Below, one piece after another: positions 1 to 9,129 of a stretch of DNA of 44,420 bases. Positions within the stretch are counted from its first letter, which is position 1; every line of letters begins with the position of its first letter. The notes below the pieces were generated by a model that searched no databases, was not told the origin of the DNA, and saw only the letters and a program-made list of their open reading frames with translations. Origin of the DNA: Jiangella asiatica (lineage in GTDB: Bacteria > Actinomycetota > Actinomycetes > Jiangellales > Jiangellaceae); assembly GCF_004349065.1 (NCBI RefSeq), contig NZ_SMKZ01000055.1:1-44420 (forward strand), given 5' to 3'. A program made the position numbers and the translations under genes.

Positions 1-1342
1 GGGCGGGGTCGTCGGCGGCGAAGGTGCGGACGGGGCCGGGCGGGGTGCCGGCGGTCTCGAAGCGGACGGTGACCCGGCCCCGTCCGCTGCCCCACACCCA
101 GCCCGCGCCGTGCTCGTCGTGCACCACGTCCATGCCGGCGACCCAGCGGTGCCGTTCATGCAGCAGTTCCTCGACCGCTCCGGCCGGGCCGTCGAGGTCG
201 TCGGCACCGGACGGCCCCGACGACGGTGACGGCGCGCCCTGGCCGTCCGCGGCACTGTCGACCGGCGGCCCCGCCGAGAACAGATCGTCCTGCACCCAGT
301 CGGAGAGCCCCGACACGCCGACCCCGAGCAGCCGCACGCCGCCGGCGGTGTCGATCTCCTCGAGCAGCCGGACGGCGACCCGCGACACAGCGCGGACATC
401 GTCGGTGGGCGCGGGCAGCGTGGCCGAACGCGACAGCGTCGTGAAGTCGTGCAGCCTGGTCTTGAGGGTGATGGTCCGCCCGGACAGCCCGGCCCGGACG
501 AGCCGCCCGGTCACCTTCTCCGCGAGGCGAGCCACCAGCGCGGCCAGCAGCGCGGGGTCGGTGAGGTCGCGGTCGAAGGTGTCCTCGACGCTGACGGACT
601 TGGACTCGCGCTCGGCGTTGACCTTCCGGTCGTCCTGAGCCAGCGACAGCCGGTGGAGCGAGCGCCCGTGCGCCTCACCGAGCAGGTCGACGAGGTCGGC
701 TTCGGCGATGCGGGCGAGGTCGCCGACGGTCTTGACGCCGAGCCGGGTGAGCCGGGCCGCCGTCGCCGGGCCGACACCGGGGACCGCCCGGACCGGCAGC
801 GGGTGCAGCACGTCCAGCTCCGTGCCGGGCTCGATGACCACCAGCCCGTCCGGCTTGGCCCGCTCCGAGGCGATCTTGGCCATCAGCTTGGAGCTGGCCA
901 CGCCGACGCTGGCCGTCACCGCCGTCCGTTCGTGGATGCGCGCCCGCAACGCCGACGCCAGCTCGCGCACCGCGGCGGCCGAGCGTACCCCGTCGGCGCC
1001 ACCAGGACCGGCACCGGCACCGAGGTCGACGAACGCCTCGTCCAGCGACAGCGGCTCGACCACCGGCGACACCTCCCGCAGGGTCGCCATGACGATCGAG
1101 CTGACCACTCGGTAGACGGCGAACCGGCCGGCCAGGTAGGCCGCGTGCGGGCAGCGGGAACGGGCCTCGCTCATGGACATGGCCGAGCGGACGCCGTAGG
1201 TGCGGGCCTCGTAAGACGCCGTGGACACCACGCCGCGCGGCCCCAGCCCACCGACGATGACGGGCCGGCCGCGCAGCGACGGCTTGTCGCGCTGCTCGAC
1301 CGAGGCGAAGAACGCGTCCAGGTCGAGATGAAGGACGCGCAT
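1..1342 (-). CDS. dinB: DNA polymerase IV (Y family), C-terminus cut by window edge
   Basis: Error-prone translesion polymerase acting at stalled replication forks. The minus-strand frame opens with MRVLHLDLDAFFASVEQ, the Y-family metal-binding motif I, and carries the second catalytic signature SLDEAFVDL near 1030-1060. It continues through the HhH thumb (VPGVGPATAARL) and little-finger domain. QDDLF (about 280-300) fits a beta-clamp-binding motif. After it comes an actinobacterial-type extension (DVVHDEHGAGWVWGSGRG, VTVRFET), still open at base 1, so the stop lies outside the window. ATG at 1342 was chosen because it starts the conserved motif. CACGAT lies 6 nt upstream and could be a -10 box, with GAGAGG in between. 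It diverges from the universal stress gene. Family assignment is firm; which dinB paralogue this is cannot be told. Confidence 0.95.
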   Translation of the reverse strand, partial: MRVLHLDLDAFFASVEQRDKPSLRGRPVIVGGLGPRGVVSTASYEARTYGVRSAMSMSEARSRCPHAAYLAGRFAVYRVVSSIVMATLREVSPVVEPLSLDEAFVDLGAGAGPGGADGVRSAAAVRELASALRARIHERTAVTASVGVASSKLMAKIASERAKPDGLVVIEPGTELDVLHPLPVRAVPGVGPATAARLTRLGVKTVGDLARIAEADLVDLLGEAHGRSLHRLSLAQDDRKVNAERESKSVSVEDTFDRDLTDPALLAALVARLAEKVTGRLVRAGLSGRTITLKTRLHDFTTLSRSATLPAPTDDVRAVSRVAVRLLEEIDTAGGVRLLGVGVSGLSDWVQDDLFSAGPPVDSAADGQGAPSPSSGPSGADDLDGPAGAVEELLHERHRWVAGMDVVHDEHGAGWVWGSGRGRVTVRFETAGTPPGPVRTFAADDPA

Positions 1343-1420
1343 CCTCTCATCGTGCCACCCCACCCCGACAGCCGAGGCTGCGGTAGCGTTGCGCCGCGAC
1401 TGGAGTGAAAGAAGGAACCG

Positions 1421-1831
1421 ATGACCGCGATCGTCGTGGGCTACGTGCCCAAGGCCGAGGGGCGCGCGGCGCTCCGGCGGGCCGCCGAAGAAGCCAAGCT
1501 CCGCGGCGCGCGGCTGGTCGTCGTCAACTCCTCCCGGGGTGGCCGCGAGCTCGACGACGACGACGCCGTGCGGGCCGACGCCGAGCTCGCCGCCGTCAGC
1601 AAGCAGCTCGAGGAGGCGGGCATCGAGGCGCAGGTGCGCCAGTTGGTCCGCGGCATGGACGTCGCCGAGGACCTCATCGCCGTCGCCGAGGAGCACTCCG
1701 CCGACTTCATCGTCATCGGGCTGCGTCGCCGCAGCCCAGTCGGTAAGTTGATCTTGGGAAGCAATGCTCAGCGTATCCTGTTGGACGCACCGTGCCCTGT
1801 CTTGGCGGTCAAGGCAGAGGACGTGGACTGA
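1421..1831 (+). CDS. Universal stress protein (UspA family)
   Basis: Small single-domain cytoplasmic Usp protein of 136 aa, the usual size. It begins with the family strand MTAIVVGYVPK and ends in the nucleotide-loop region VIGLRRRSPVGKLILGS, followed by CPVLAVK. This fits the G-x2-G-x9-G-S/T ATP site except that the second glycine is Arg, so ATP binding is likely but not certain. AAGGAA about 6 nt before the ATG is the ribosome site; TAGCGT at 1384-1389 may be the -10 box. It is first of three same-strand genes (Usp, HhH protein, PP2C phosphatase) with gaps of 18 and 7 bp, so probably one transcript tied to stress or DNA damage; that link is inferred from order. Confidence 0.9.
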   Translation: MTAIVVGYVPKAEGRAALRRAAEEAKLRGARLVVVNSSRGGRELDDDDAVRADAELAAVSKQLEEAGIEAQVRQLVRGMDVAEDLIAVAEEHSADFIVIGLRRRSPVGKLILGSNAQRILLDAPCPVLAVKAEDVD

Positions 1832-1849
1832 CCGAAAGGTGTCCCGATC

Positions 1850-2422
1850 GTGACCACCTTGCACCTGGCCGGCGACCCGAAGGCGGACGCGCTGCTGGCG
1901 CGGGACCCGTTCGCCCTGCTCGTCGGCATGCTGCTGGACCAGCAGGTGCCCATGGAGAAGGCGTTCTCCGGTCCCGCGGTCATCGCGGAGCGGCTGGGGA
2001 CGACGACGCTCGACCCGGCCGCCGTCGCCGCGCACGACCCCGAGGAGTTCGCCGCCCTCAACTCCAGGACACCGGCCGTGCACCGTTTCCCGGGCTCCAT
2101 GGCCGCGCGCATCCAGAAGGTCGCCGCGTATGTCGCCGAGCACTACGACAACGACACCGCCGCCATCTGGTCCACCGCGAGCACGGGTGCCGAGCTGCTC
2201 AAACGCCTCAAGGCGCTGCCGGGGTTCGGTGAGCAGAAAGCCAAGATCATGGTGGCGCTGCTCGGCAAGCAGTTCGGCGTCCAGGCGGAGGGCTGGCGCG
2301 AAGCCGCCGGCGCGTACGGCGAGGAGGGCTCCACGCGGTCGGTGGCCGACGTGGTCGACGCTGACACCCTGGCGCGGGTCCGAGCCACGAAGCGCGAGCT
2401 CAAGCGCGCGGCGAAGGCCTGA
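1850..2422 (+). CDS. HhH-GPD-type base-excision repair family protein
   Basis: 190-aa member of the helix-hairpin-helix DNA glycosylase-like superfamily. The hairpin is visible as ALPGFGEQKAKIMVALLGK around residues 124-142. The N-terminal region contains LLVGMLLDQQVPMEKAF, matching the actinobacterial subfamily annotated as HhH-GPD family protein. I do not see the textbook GPD segment with its catalytic Asp, nor a 4Fe-4S cysteine cluster, so substrate and activity are unproven. GTG at 1850 is preceded by GAAAGGT about 9 nt upstream. It lies between the Usp and PP2C genes with short gaps, suggesting co-transcription. Confidence 0.85.
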   Translation: MTTLHLAGDPKADALLARDPFALLVGMLLDQQVPMEKAFSGPAVIAERLGTTTLDPAAVAAHDPEEFAALNSRTPAVHRFPGSMAARIQKVAAYVAEHYDNDTAAIWSTASTGAELLKRLKALPGFGEQKAKIMVALLGKQFGVQAEGWREAAGAYGEEGSTRSVADVVDADTLARVRATKRELKRAAKA

Positions 2423-2429
2423 GCGGCCG

Positions 2430-4055
2430 ATGCGCCCGGCAGACGCCCAGCGCTTGCTCGGTGCGCTGGCCGGCGTCGACGCGCCCGTCGGGTTCGCCGT
2501 CTTCGACGAGCAGCATCGATACCTGGCCATCAACGCCGCGCTGGCCGAGCGGTCGGGCAAGGGCATCGCCGACCACCTCGGCCGCACGCCCGCGGAGGTC
2601 CTGCCGCCGGAACTGGCCACCCACACCGACGAGATGATCGAGCGGGTGCTGCGCACCGGCGAGTCGGTGGAGACCGACGAGCCCGCGGTGTCCGGCCGCA
2701 CCGACACCTACCACCTGCACTCTTCCTGGTACCTCGTCGACGAAGGACGCGGCCGCGAGGTCGCGATGTTCGTCGTCGACGACACGTCCCACCAGCGCGC
2801 CATCTCATCGCTGCGGCGCAGCCGGGCCCGCAACGCCCGGCTGCTGGAGGTGTCCGACGTACTCTCGCGGGCGGTGACGGTGCGCGAGGTCGCCGACGGC
2901 GTCGCCGAGATCGGCCGGCGCAACGTGCAGGCCTACCGGACCGCGGTGACGCTTCTCGGCGGGCACGGCCGGCCGTACGCGCTGACCACCGGGGTGGCCG
3001 ACGGCGAGGGCGTCGCGGTGTGGCCGCACGACTCCGTCACGCCGACGGCGGAGGTGCTGCGCAGCGGGTGGCCGATGTTCCTGGGCACCCGCGAGCGCGC
3101 TCGCGCCGCGGTACCGTCGACGCCGACCACGCCGCCCGATCCCGCGTTCGGCCAGTTCCTCGACCGTACCGACGAACGGGCCTGGGCGGTGCTGCCGCTG
3201 TCCGGCGAGGACGGCTGCGTGGGAGCGGTCCGCTTCTCCTTCGCCGACGAGCAGGAGTTCGACTCCGACTTCTGCCGGTTCCTGCGGGCGGTGGCGCAGC
3301 AGTGCTCGCTTGCTTTCGCCCGGGCCCGGCTGTTCGAGCGCGAGCGCACCGCGGCGGTGTCGCTGAGCCAGGGTCTCATGCCCAGCCGCCTCCCGACGGT
3401 GTCCGGCGTCGAGCTCGCCGCGCGCAGCCGCTCCGACGCCGGTGAGGAGCACTCCGTCGGCGGCGACTGGTACGACGCGTTCGTCATGCCCGACGGCGAG
3501 CTGGCCGTCGTCGTCGGTGACGTCATGGGGCACGGCGTCACCGCGGCCAGCGGCATGGGCCAGATGCGCGCGGCGCTGCGGGCGCTGGCCCTCACCGATC
3601 CCGACCCGGCCGCCGTCCTGGGTGGCCTGGACCGGCTGGTCGAGCGCGACGACGGCGTCGAGATGGTCACCGTCGTGTACGCGGTGGTCGACCCCGCCCG
3701 CGGGTCGGTCCGGGTCGGCGATGCCGGCCACCTGCCGCTGATCCGGCTGCCCGAGCTCGGCGCGGTCGAGCTGATCGACGCCGGCGCCGGCACCACGCCG
3801 ATCGGTGTCACCGAGCCGCGCGGGACGCAGTCGGTGCGGCTGTGGCCAGGCGACGTGCTCATCGCGTTCACCGACGGGCTGATCGAGACGCGCACCCGCT
3901 CGCTCGAAGAGGGCTTCGCTCAGCTGCTGCGATGCCTCGAGGACCTGCGCGGAGTGCCGCTGGACGAGCTCCTGGACGCCGTCGTCGCCCGGATGCGCGT
4001 GGAGGGTTCGTCGGACGACCTGACGGTCCTCGCGCTGCGGTGGGCGGGGCTATGA
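2430..4055 (+). CDS. PAS-GAF-PP2C (SpoIIE/RsbU-type) serine phosphatase
   Basis: 541-aa cytoplasmic signalling phosphatase. Residues about 1-125 form a PAS domain (VGFAVFDEQHRYLAIN). About 140-305 form a GAF domain, ending FCRFLRAVAQQCSLAFARARLF. The rest is a PP2C/SpoIIE domain with GGDWYDAF, VVGDVMGHGV, GDAGHLPLI, LIAFTDGLIE and SSDDLTVL, keeping the Asp residues that bind Mn/Mg. RsbU/RsbP phosphatases dephosphorylate anti-anti-sigma proteins to release a sigma factor, but no RsbV/RsbW-like gene is in the window, so the target is unknown. The frame is open further upstream inside the HhH gene; ATG at 2430, 7 bp after its stop, gives a sensible PAS start. The principal sigma gene follows. 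Confidence 0.92.
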   Translation: MRPADAQRLLGALAGVDAPVGFAVFDEQHRYLAINAALAERSGKGIADHLGRTPAEVLPPELATHTDEMIERVLRTGESVETDEPAVSGRTDTYHLHSSWYLVDEGRGREVAMFVVDDTSHQRAISSLRRSRARNARLLEVSDVLSRAVTVREVADGVAEIGRRNVQAYRTAVTLLGGHGRPYALTTGVADGEGVAVWPHDSVTPTAEVLRSGWPMFLGTRERARAAVPSTPTTPPDPAFGQFLDRTDERAWAVLPLSGEDGCVGAVRFSFADEQEFDSDFCRFLRAVAQQCSLAFARARLFERERTAAVSLSQGLMPSRLPTVSGVELAARSRSDAGEEHSVGGDWYDAFVMPDGELAVVVGDVMGHGVTAASGMGQMRAALRALALTDPDPAAVLGGLDRLVERDDGVEMVTVVYAVVDPARGSVRVGDAGHLPLIRLPELGAVELIDAGAGTTPIGVTEPRGTQSVRLWPGDVLIAFTDGLIETRTRSLEEGFAQLLRCLEDLRGVPLDELLDAVVARMRVEGSSDDLTVLALRWAGL

Positions 4056-4076
4056 GTCTAGGCTAGGCCGATCGAC

Positions 4077-4106
4077 GAGAGCCGGGCCCGCGTGGCGCCG
4101 GTTCTC
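4077..4106 (+). terminator. Imperfect hairpin between PP2C gene and sigA
   Basis: GAGAGCCGG and CCGGTTCTC form the outer stem with one G-T pair, and CC/GG closes the inside around CGCGT. It sits 22 bp after the phosphatase stop, where a terminator would separate that operon from sigA. There is no clear U tract, as is common in high-GC actinobacteria. Confidence 0.45.
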
Positions 4107-4204
4107 GGGATGAACGGGAAGCGTTCGCTGTGTCAGAATGTTGTGTTGCTGCCGCGGCTTAGTGCCCTGCGCTGTCCCAACCAAGAGACGTCGAGAGGTC
4201 GTAC

Positions 4205-5719
<1,515 letters not shown>

Positions 5720-5721
5720 CG

Positions 5722-6468
5722 GTGACCGGCGCTCGGGTGCTCGTCCCGTACCACCTGGACGAGCACCGCCCCGGGCTCGACGTCCCGTTCACGCCGTCGA
5801 TGACGGTGGAGGCGCCACTGCCCGCGGACGGTTCGGTGTGGGAGCGGCTGGCCGTGCTGTACGACCGGGTCGCGTCCGTCGTCGCCTCGTCGGTGGGTAC
5901 GCCGGTGCTCGTCGGGTCCGGCGACTGCACGACGTCGCTGGCGACGGTCGCCGGGCTGCAACGCGCCGGCGTGTCACCGTCGATCGTCTGGTTCGACGCG
6001 CACGGCGACGTCCAGACCCTCGAGACCACCACGTCGGGTTACCTCGGCGGGATGCCGCTGCGGATGCTGACCGGCTATCGACCTGAGCTGATCGCGCGGC
6101 GGCTGGGCCTGGCGCCAGTGCCCGAGGACCACGTCGTCCTGGTCGACGCCCGCGACCTCGACCCGCCGGAGCGGGAGTATCTGGAGTCCTCCGCGGTGCG
6201 GCAGGTGCCGGTGTCCGCACTGGACGCGTCGACGCTGCCGGACGGGCCGATCTACCTGCACGTCGACCTGGACGTCGTGAACCCCGCGGAGCTGCCCGGG
6301 CTGCTGTTCCCCGCGCCCGGCGGTCCGTCCCTGGCGGACGTGACGGCCGCGATGGGCCGCGTCCTCGACACCGGCCGCGTCCTCGCCGTCGGCCTCGGCT
6401 GTACCTGGCACGACGACAGCGCCGCCGCCACCACCGTTCGCCCCTCCCTTCCCCCCGGTTGGGAATGA
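5722..6468 (+). CDS. Arginase/agmatinase-superfamily protein with altered metal site
   Basis: 248-aa ureohydrolase-fold protein, shorter than the usual ~300 aa. The metal motif WFDAHGDVQT (Asp92, His94, Asp96) is intact and HVDLDVVNP (Asp182, Asp184) matches the second motif. Two normally conserved positions differ: GGDH is here SGDC, so the first metal-ligand His is Cys69, and DxDxxDP ends in Asn187. Such GDC-type members are common among actinobacterial proteins annotated only as arginase family; activity on arginine, agmatine or formiminoglutamate cannot be assumed. GTG at 5722 is 2 bp after the sigA stop, which implies coupling. The stop codon TGA is taken from the TGATCA of repeat copy A. 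Confidence 0.85.
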   Translation: MTGARVLVPYHLDEHRPGLDVPFTPSMTVEAPLPADGSVWERLAVLYDRVASVVASSVGTPVLVGSGDCTTSLATVAGLQRAGVSPSIVWFDAHGDVQTLETTTSGYLGGMPLRMLTGYRPELIARRLGLAPVPEDHVVLVDARDLDPPEREYLESSAVRQVPVSALDASTLPDGPIYLHVDLDVVNPAELPGLLFPAPGGPSLADVTAAMGRVLDTGRVLAVGLGCTWHDDSAAATTVRPSLPPGWE

Positions 6469-6540
6469 TCACGTTCAGCACGAAATCTCGTGTCGCACCA
6501 TGCTCACAAGCCTCGTGATGCGCGGGTGATCCTGGTGATG
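6464..6540 (-). repeat. 77-bp dispersed repeat, copy A
   Basis: On the minus strand this matches copy B (7375-7451) at 76 of 77 positions. It ends (plus-strand left edge) in AATGATCACGTTCAGCACG and contains a small hairpin CACGA-GATT-TCGTG. It overlaps the arginase stop codon and lies upstream of the GNAT gene. Copies A and B are inverted relative to each other and bracket that gene. Confidence 0.95.
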
Positions 6541-6594
6541 GGCTGACCGAAAACACCTGGCTCCAGGACCGCGCACCCGGCTAGCGTCCAGAAT

Positions 6595-7362
6595 GTGATC
6601 AGCACGCGGCAGGAGGCGCCGGGCCGTTGGGTGGCCGTGGGTGACGACGGCGTCGTGGCTGGTGAGCTGCGGGTCTTCGTCCGGCCCGACGGGCGGCGTT
6701 TCGCGCTGTTCGGACCGTCCTCCGACGCAGTGGTCGGTGCTCTGCTCGAGGCCGCGCTGGCGGCCGTCGACGGTGACCTGCGCGTCGAGGCCGGTGCCGA
6801 CGACGCCGCGCGGCTGGCGCTGCTGACCGGCCACGGCTTCGCCGTCGACCGGCGCGAACACGTCTACGCCGTGCCCACCCGGCGGCTCGGCGTCGACGTC
6901 GAGCCGCCGGACGGGTTCGGCTTGCGGTCCGCTGCCGACGTCGACCTCGAGCGGTTCCGCCTCCTCGACGAGGCTCTGCGCCGGGACGTGCCCGGTGTCG
7001 GAGAGTGGCGCAACGAGCCGGCGGCGTTCGGCCGCGAGACCTTCGACGATCCCCAGTTCGACCCGGCCACCTACCTGATCGCCGTCGACGGGAGCACCGG
7101 CGGCTACGTGGGGCTGGTCCGGGTGTGGGTCCGGACGACGGGGCCGCGGCTGGGGCTGATCGGGGTGCTGCCGGAGTACCGCGGGCGCGGGCTGGCCCGG
7201 GCGCTGGTCGGCGCGGTGCTCGACGTCCTGCACAAGCGTGGCGAGGCCGAAGTGGTCTGTGAGGTCGACGAGACCAACGCGGCCTCGAACGCGTTGATGG
7301 CCGGGTTCGGCGCGCGACGGATCGGCGGCAACATCGAGCTGAGCTGGCGCCGACGTCGCTGA
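6595..7362 (+). CDS. GNAT-family N-acetyltransferase
   Basis: 255-aa protein with a recognisable C-terminal acetyl-CoA fold: LGLIGVLPEYRGRGLARALV contains motif A (R-G-R-G-L-A), followed by the ETNAASNALMAGFGARR segment. The N-terminal ~110 residues look like a second, degenerate GNAT-like half, so this may be a double-GNAT protein. Acceptor substrate unknown. GTG at 6595 is preceded by TAGCGT (6582-6587) with a 7-nt gap and no ribosome site, so a leaderless mRNA is likely. The gene is bracketed by inverted 77-bp repeats A and B, giving a repeat-gene-repeat unit of about 990 bp. Confidence 0.85.
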   Translation: MISTRQEAPGRWVAVGDDGVVAGELRVFVRPDGRRFALFGPSSDAVVGALLEAALAAVDGDLRVEAGADDAARLALLTGHGFAVDRREHVYAVPTRRLGVDVEPPDGFGLRSAADVDLERFRLLDEALRRDVPGVGEWRNEPAAFGRETFDDPQFDPATYLIAVDGSTGGYVGLVRVWVRTTGPRLGLIGVLPEYRGRGLARALVGAVLDVLHKRGEAEVVCEVDETNAASNALMAGFGARRIGGNIELSWRRRR

Positions 7363-7374
7363 GGTCGCACCGTG

Positions 7375-7451
7375 CATCACCAGGATCACCCGCGCATCAC
7401 GAGGCTTGTGAGCATGGTGCGACACGAGTTTTCGTGCTGAACGTGATCATT
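7375..7451 (+). repeat. 77-bp dispersed repeat, copy B
   Basis: Starts CATCACCAGGATCACCCGCG and ends CTGAACGTGATCATT. One mismatch to copy A in inverse orientation. It contains CACGA-GTTT-TCGTG and the central decamer GCTTGTGAGC, which is reverse-complemented in copy C. It begins 12 bp after the GNAT stop and its right end abuts the rhomboid promoter. Confidence 0.95.
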
Positions 7452-7471
7452 TGGGGGCGGGGAGCGGCGAA

Positions 7472-7477
7472 TACACT
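7472..7477 (+). promoter_or_regulatory. -10 box of a probable leaderless rhomboid promoter
   Basis: TACACT ends 6 nt before ATG 7484, leaving no room for a ribosome site. The -35 would fall at the right end of repeat B, so the repeat may form part of this promoter. Confidence 0.5.
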
Positions 7478-7483
7478 GGGGGG

Positions 7484-8080
7484 ATGTCGTCCTCGGGTGA
7501 GGTCACGCGCCGCAGGGAGCTACCGCCTGCCGTCGTCGCCACCGTTCCGGTGTTCGTGCTGGCGTTGATCATGTGGGCCGGCGAGATCGTGGACGCCTTC
7601 CCGGGCGTCGATCTCGACCAGTACGGTATCCGGCCGCGGAACGGGGAAGGGCTGTTCGGCATCGCCGCCGCGCCGTTCCTGCACGGCGGGTTCGATCACC
7701 TCATCGCCAACACCGGCGCGTTCCTGGTGCTCGGCGGGCTCATCGCGCTCACCACACGCCGGTTCTGGCCGGTGACCATCGGCGTCGGGCTGGTCGGCGG
7801 GTTCGCCACCTGGTTGGTGGCCGCGCCCAACACCGTCCACATCGGTGCCAGCGGCCTGGTCTACGGCTACGCGGCGTTCCTGGTGGCGTGGGGCCTGCTC
7901 AGCGGCCGGGTACTGAGCATCATCGTGTCCGTGGTGGTGGTGCTGATGTACGGCGGCATCGTCGTCGGCGTGCTGCCGGGGCAGCCGGGCATCTCGTGGC
8001 AGGGGCACCTGTTCGGCGCGCTGGCCGGCGTGCTCATGGCGTTCGTGCTGCGAGGCAGCGGCTCACGCACCCGCACGTGA
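7484..8080 (+). CDS. Rhomboid-family intramembrane serine protease
   Basis: 198-aa polytopic membrane protein with about six hydrophobic helices. Family signatures are HGGFDHLIANTGAFLVLGG (loop and helix with the conserved H/N residues), the serine motif HIGASGLVYGY (G-x-S-G nucleophile) and the catalytic His in WQGHLFGALAGVLMA. Rhomboids cleave transmembrane substrates within the bilayer; the substrate is unknown. ATG 7484 gives a short basic cytosolic N-terminus (GEVTRRREL) before helix 1; an in-frame start 33 bp upstream would overlap the promoter. Its 3' end overlaps a decayed gene on the opposite strand. Confidence 0.93.
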   Translation: MSSSGEVTRRRELPPAVVATVPVFVLALIMWAGEIVDAFPGVDLDQYGIRPRNGEGLFGIAAAPFLHGGFDHLIANTGAFLVLGGLIALTTRRFWPVTIGVGLVGGFATWLVAAPNTVHIGASGLVYGYAAFLVAWGLLSGRVLSIIVSVVVVLMYGGIVVGVLPGQPGISWQGHLFGALAGVLMAFVLRGSGSRTRT

Positions 8081-8381
8081 CGCTTCCGGGTCGGTGTCCC
8101 CGGTGAAGCGCGGGTCCATCCAGTGCGGCCACTCGGTGCTGTGCTGTCGTAGACGCGGGCGACGCATCCGTCGTCGTCGGCGGCCCCGCCGAACACATCC
8201 AGCGCCCTGGTAGCGCTGACCGTCGATGGTGACCGTCGACGTGGTGCAGCATGAAGTGCCAGCCCGGTGGCCACTCGTAGGCGTCGCTGCCGCTGATGCG
8301 CACGACGGGGTCGGTCACGGTGGTGCCTTCGGAGCACCACGCGCCCACCAGCGAATTCAATGGATCGAGCAGAGCATCCAC
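8063..8381 (-). pseudogene. Frameshifted remnant of a DUF1579/lipocalin-like gene
   Basis: The minus strand encodes a plausible start, LLDPLNSLVGAWCSEGT, then ISGSDAYEWPPGWHFMLHHVD, a pattern seen in small actinobacterial lipocalin/DUF1579-like proteins. The similarity then jumps frame to DVFGGAADDDGCVARVYDS, and jumps again to WPHWMDPRFTGDTDPEA before a stop. At least two indels are needed to join these pieces. Its 3' end overlaps the rhomboid gene. The assignment of family is by pattern memory only; the broken state is clear. Confidence 0.5.
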
Positions 8382-8638
8382 ATCGACGCCACGCCGGAGA
8401 CGGTGGGTGGCGGTTCTTCACCGAGCCGGACCGGATGGCCCGCTGGTGGGAGTGCGGGGGTTACATCCCGCCGGGTGGTTCACGGGTGGAGGTCACGATC
8501 GTCGCGGACGGTGCCGGCTGTGTCGTGACGGTGCGGCACGGGGGTCTGCCGGCGACGCTGCGCGGCGAGACCACCCGGGGGGGCGTCGTGCTCGGCCGCC
8601 TCGCCGTCGAGGCGGCCGGCCGACCGCGTGAGGTCTAG
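8364..8638 (+). pseudogene. Frameshifted SRPBCC/AHSA1-domain remnant
   Basis: One frame reads IEQSIHIDATPETV, the classic SRPBCC N-terminus. About two bases later a different frame continues it as WRFFTEPDRMARWWE and on to VEVTIVADGAGCVVTVRHGG and LGRLAVEAAGRPREV, then TAG. Removing the extra GG near 8404 would restore one protein of about 90 aa, short of the usual ~140. Its 5' end overlaps the 5' end of the opposing pseudogene, leaving neither a promoter, so a deletion probably fused the two. Confidence 0.65.
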
Positions 8639-8651
8639 CCCGGCGCCGAAA

Positions 8652-8870
8652 CTAGTCGGTGACGGGGGCGGACGGAGCGTGGAGCCGGTCGGTCTCGTCG
8701 TGCCATTCCAGTGCTATCGGACGAAGCTTGGCCTCGTGCCGGCGGCCGTGGTGGCCGCAGAAGAGCAGGTCGCCCTCGCTGAGAACGACGCGGATGTACG
8801 CCTGGGCACCGCAGCTGTCGCAGCGGTCGACGGCCTGCAGCGGGCTGGTAGCGAGAGCTGTATTCGTCAC
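8652..8870 (-). CDS. DUF7455-type small zinc protein
   Basis: 72-aa protein. Two short metal-site motifs are visible: RCDSCGAQAYIRV and LLFCGHHGRRH, giving C-x2-C and C-x2-H, a likely zinc ribbon. This type of protein is found beside sigA/parE in actinobacteria and has no established function. GTG at 8870 was chosen over a longer upstream reading because GGAAGG lies about 9 nt ahead of it and the conserved block starts soon after. It is divergent from parE. Confidence 0.8.
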   Translation of the reverse strand: MTNTALATSPLQAVDRCDSCGAQAYIRVVLSEGDLLFCGHHGRRHEAKLRPIALEWHDETDRLHAPSAPVTD

Positions 8871-9079
8871 GTCGCCAACCTTCCTGATCGATGAGCCACC
8901 TCTCGGTGGTCGTGCATCCGTATCAACATGAAACCATCGCCAGGCGTTCCCGCATCTCGAGCGTGCGCTGGTTCGCTCTGCGCGTAACGATCCGGCTGTG
9001 AGACTCGTCACCTCCCGGTTCCCGGCCGGCCGATCTGCGTCCGCCAGCGTGGCACCGCGGCTCCGTCGGCCCCAGGGCT

Positions 9080-9119
9080 TACGCTGGCAGCGCATGTCTT
9101 CGTCCCGATGTTCAGGAGG
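9080..9119 (+). promoter_or_regulatory. parE -10 box and strong Shine-Dalgarno
   Basis: TACGCT (9080-9085) is a good -10; AGGAGG at 9114-9119 sits 10 nt before GTG 9130. An in-frame ATG at 9094 lies 8 nt after the -10 and could give a leaderless longer form, so two translation starts are possible. Confidence 0.55.
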
Positions 9120-9129
9120 GAACCGACTC

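Noticed and set aside
2130-2429. Upstream in-frame extension of the PP2C phosphatase
   Set aside because: Overlaps the HhH gene and gives Ser/Arg/Pro-rich shadow sequence; ATG 2430 starts the PAS domain.
8998-9129. Upstream extension of parE
   Set aside because: Not conserved-looking, and a strong AGGAGG precedes GTG 9130; a leaderless ATG 9094 remains possible.
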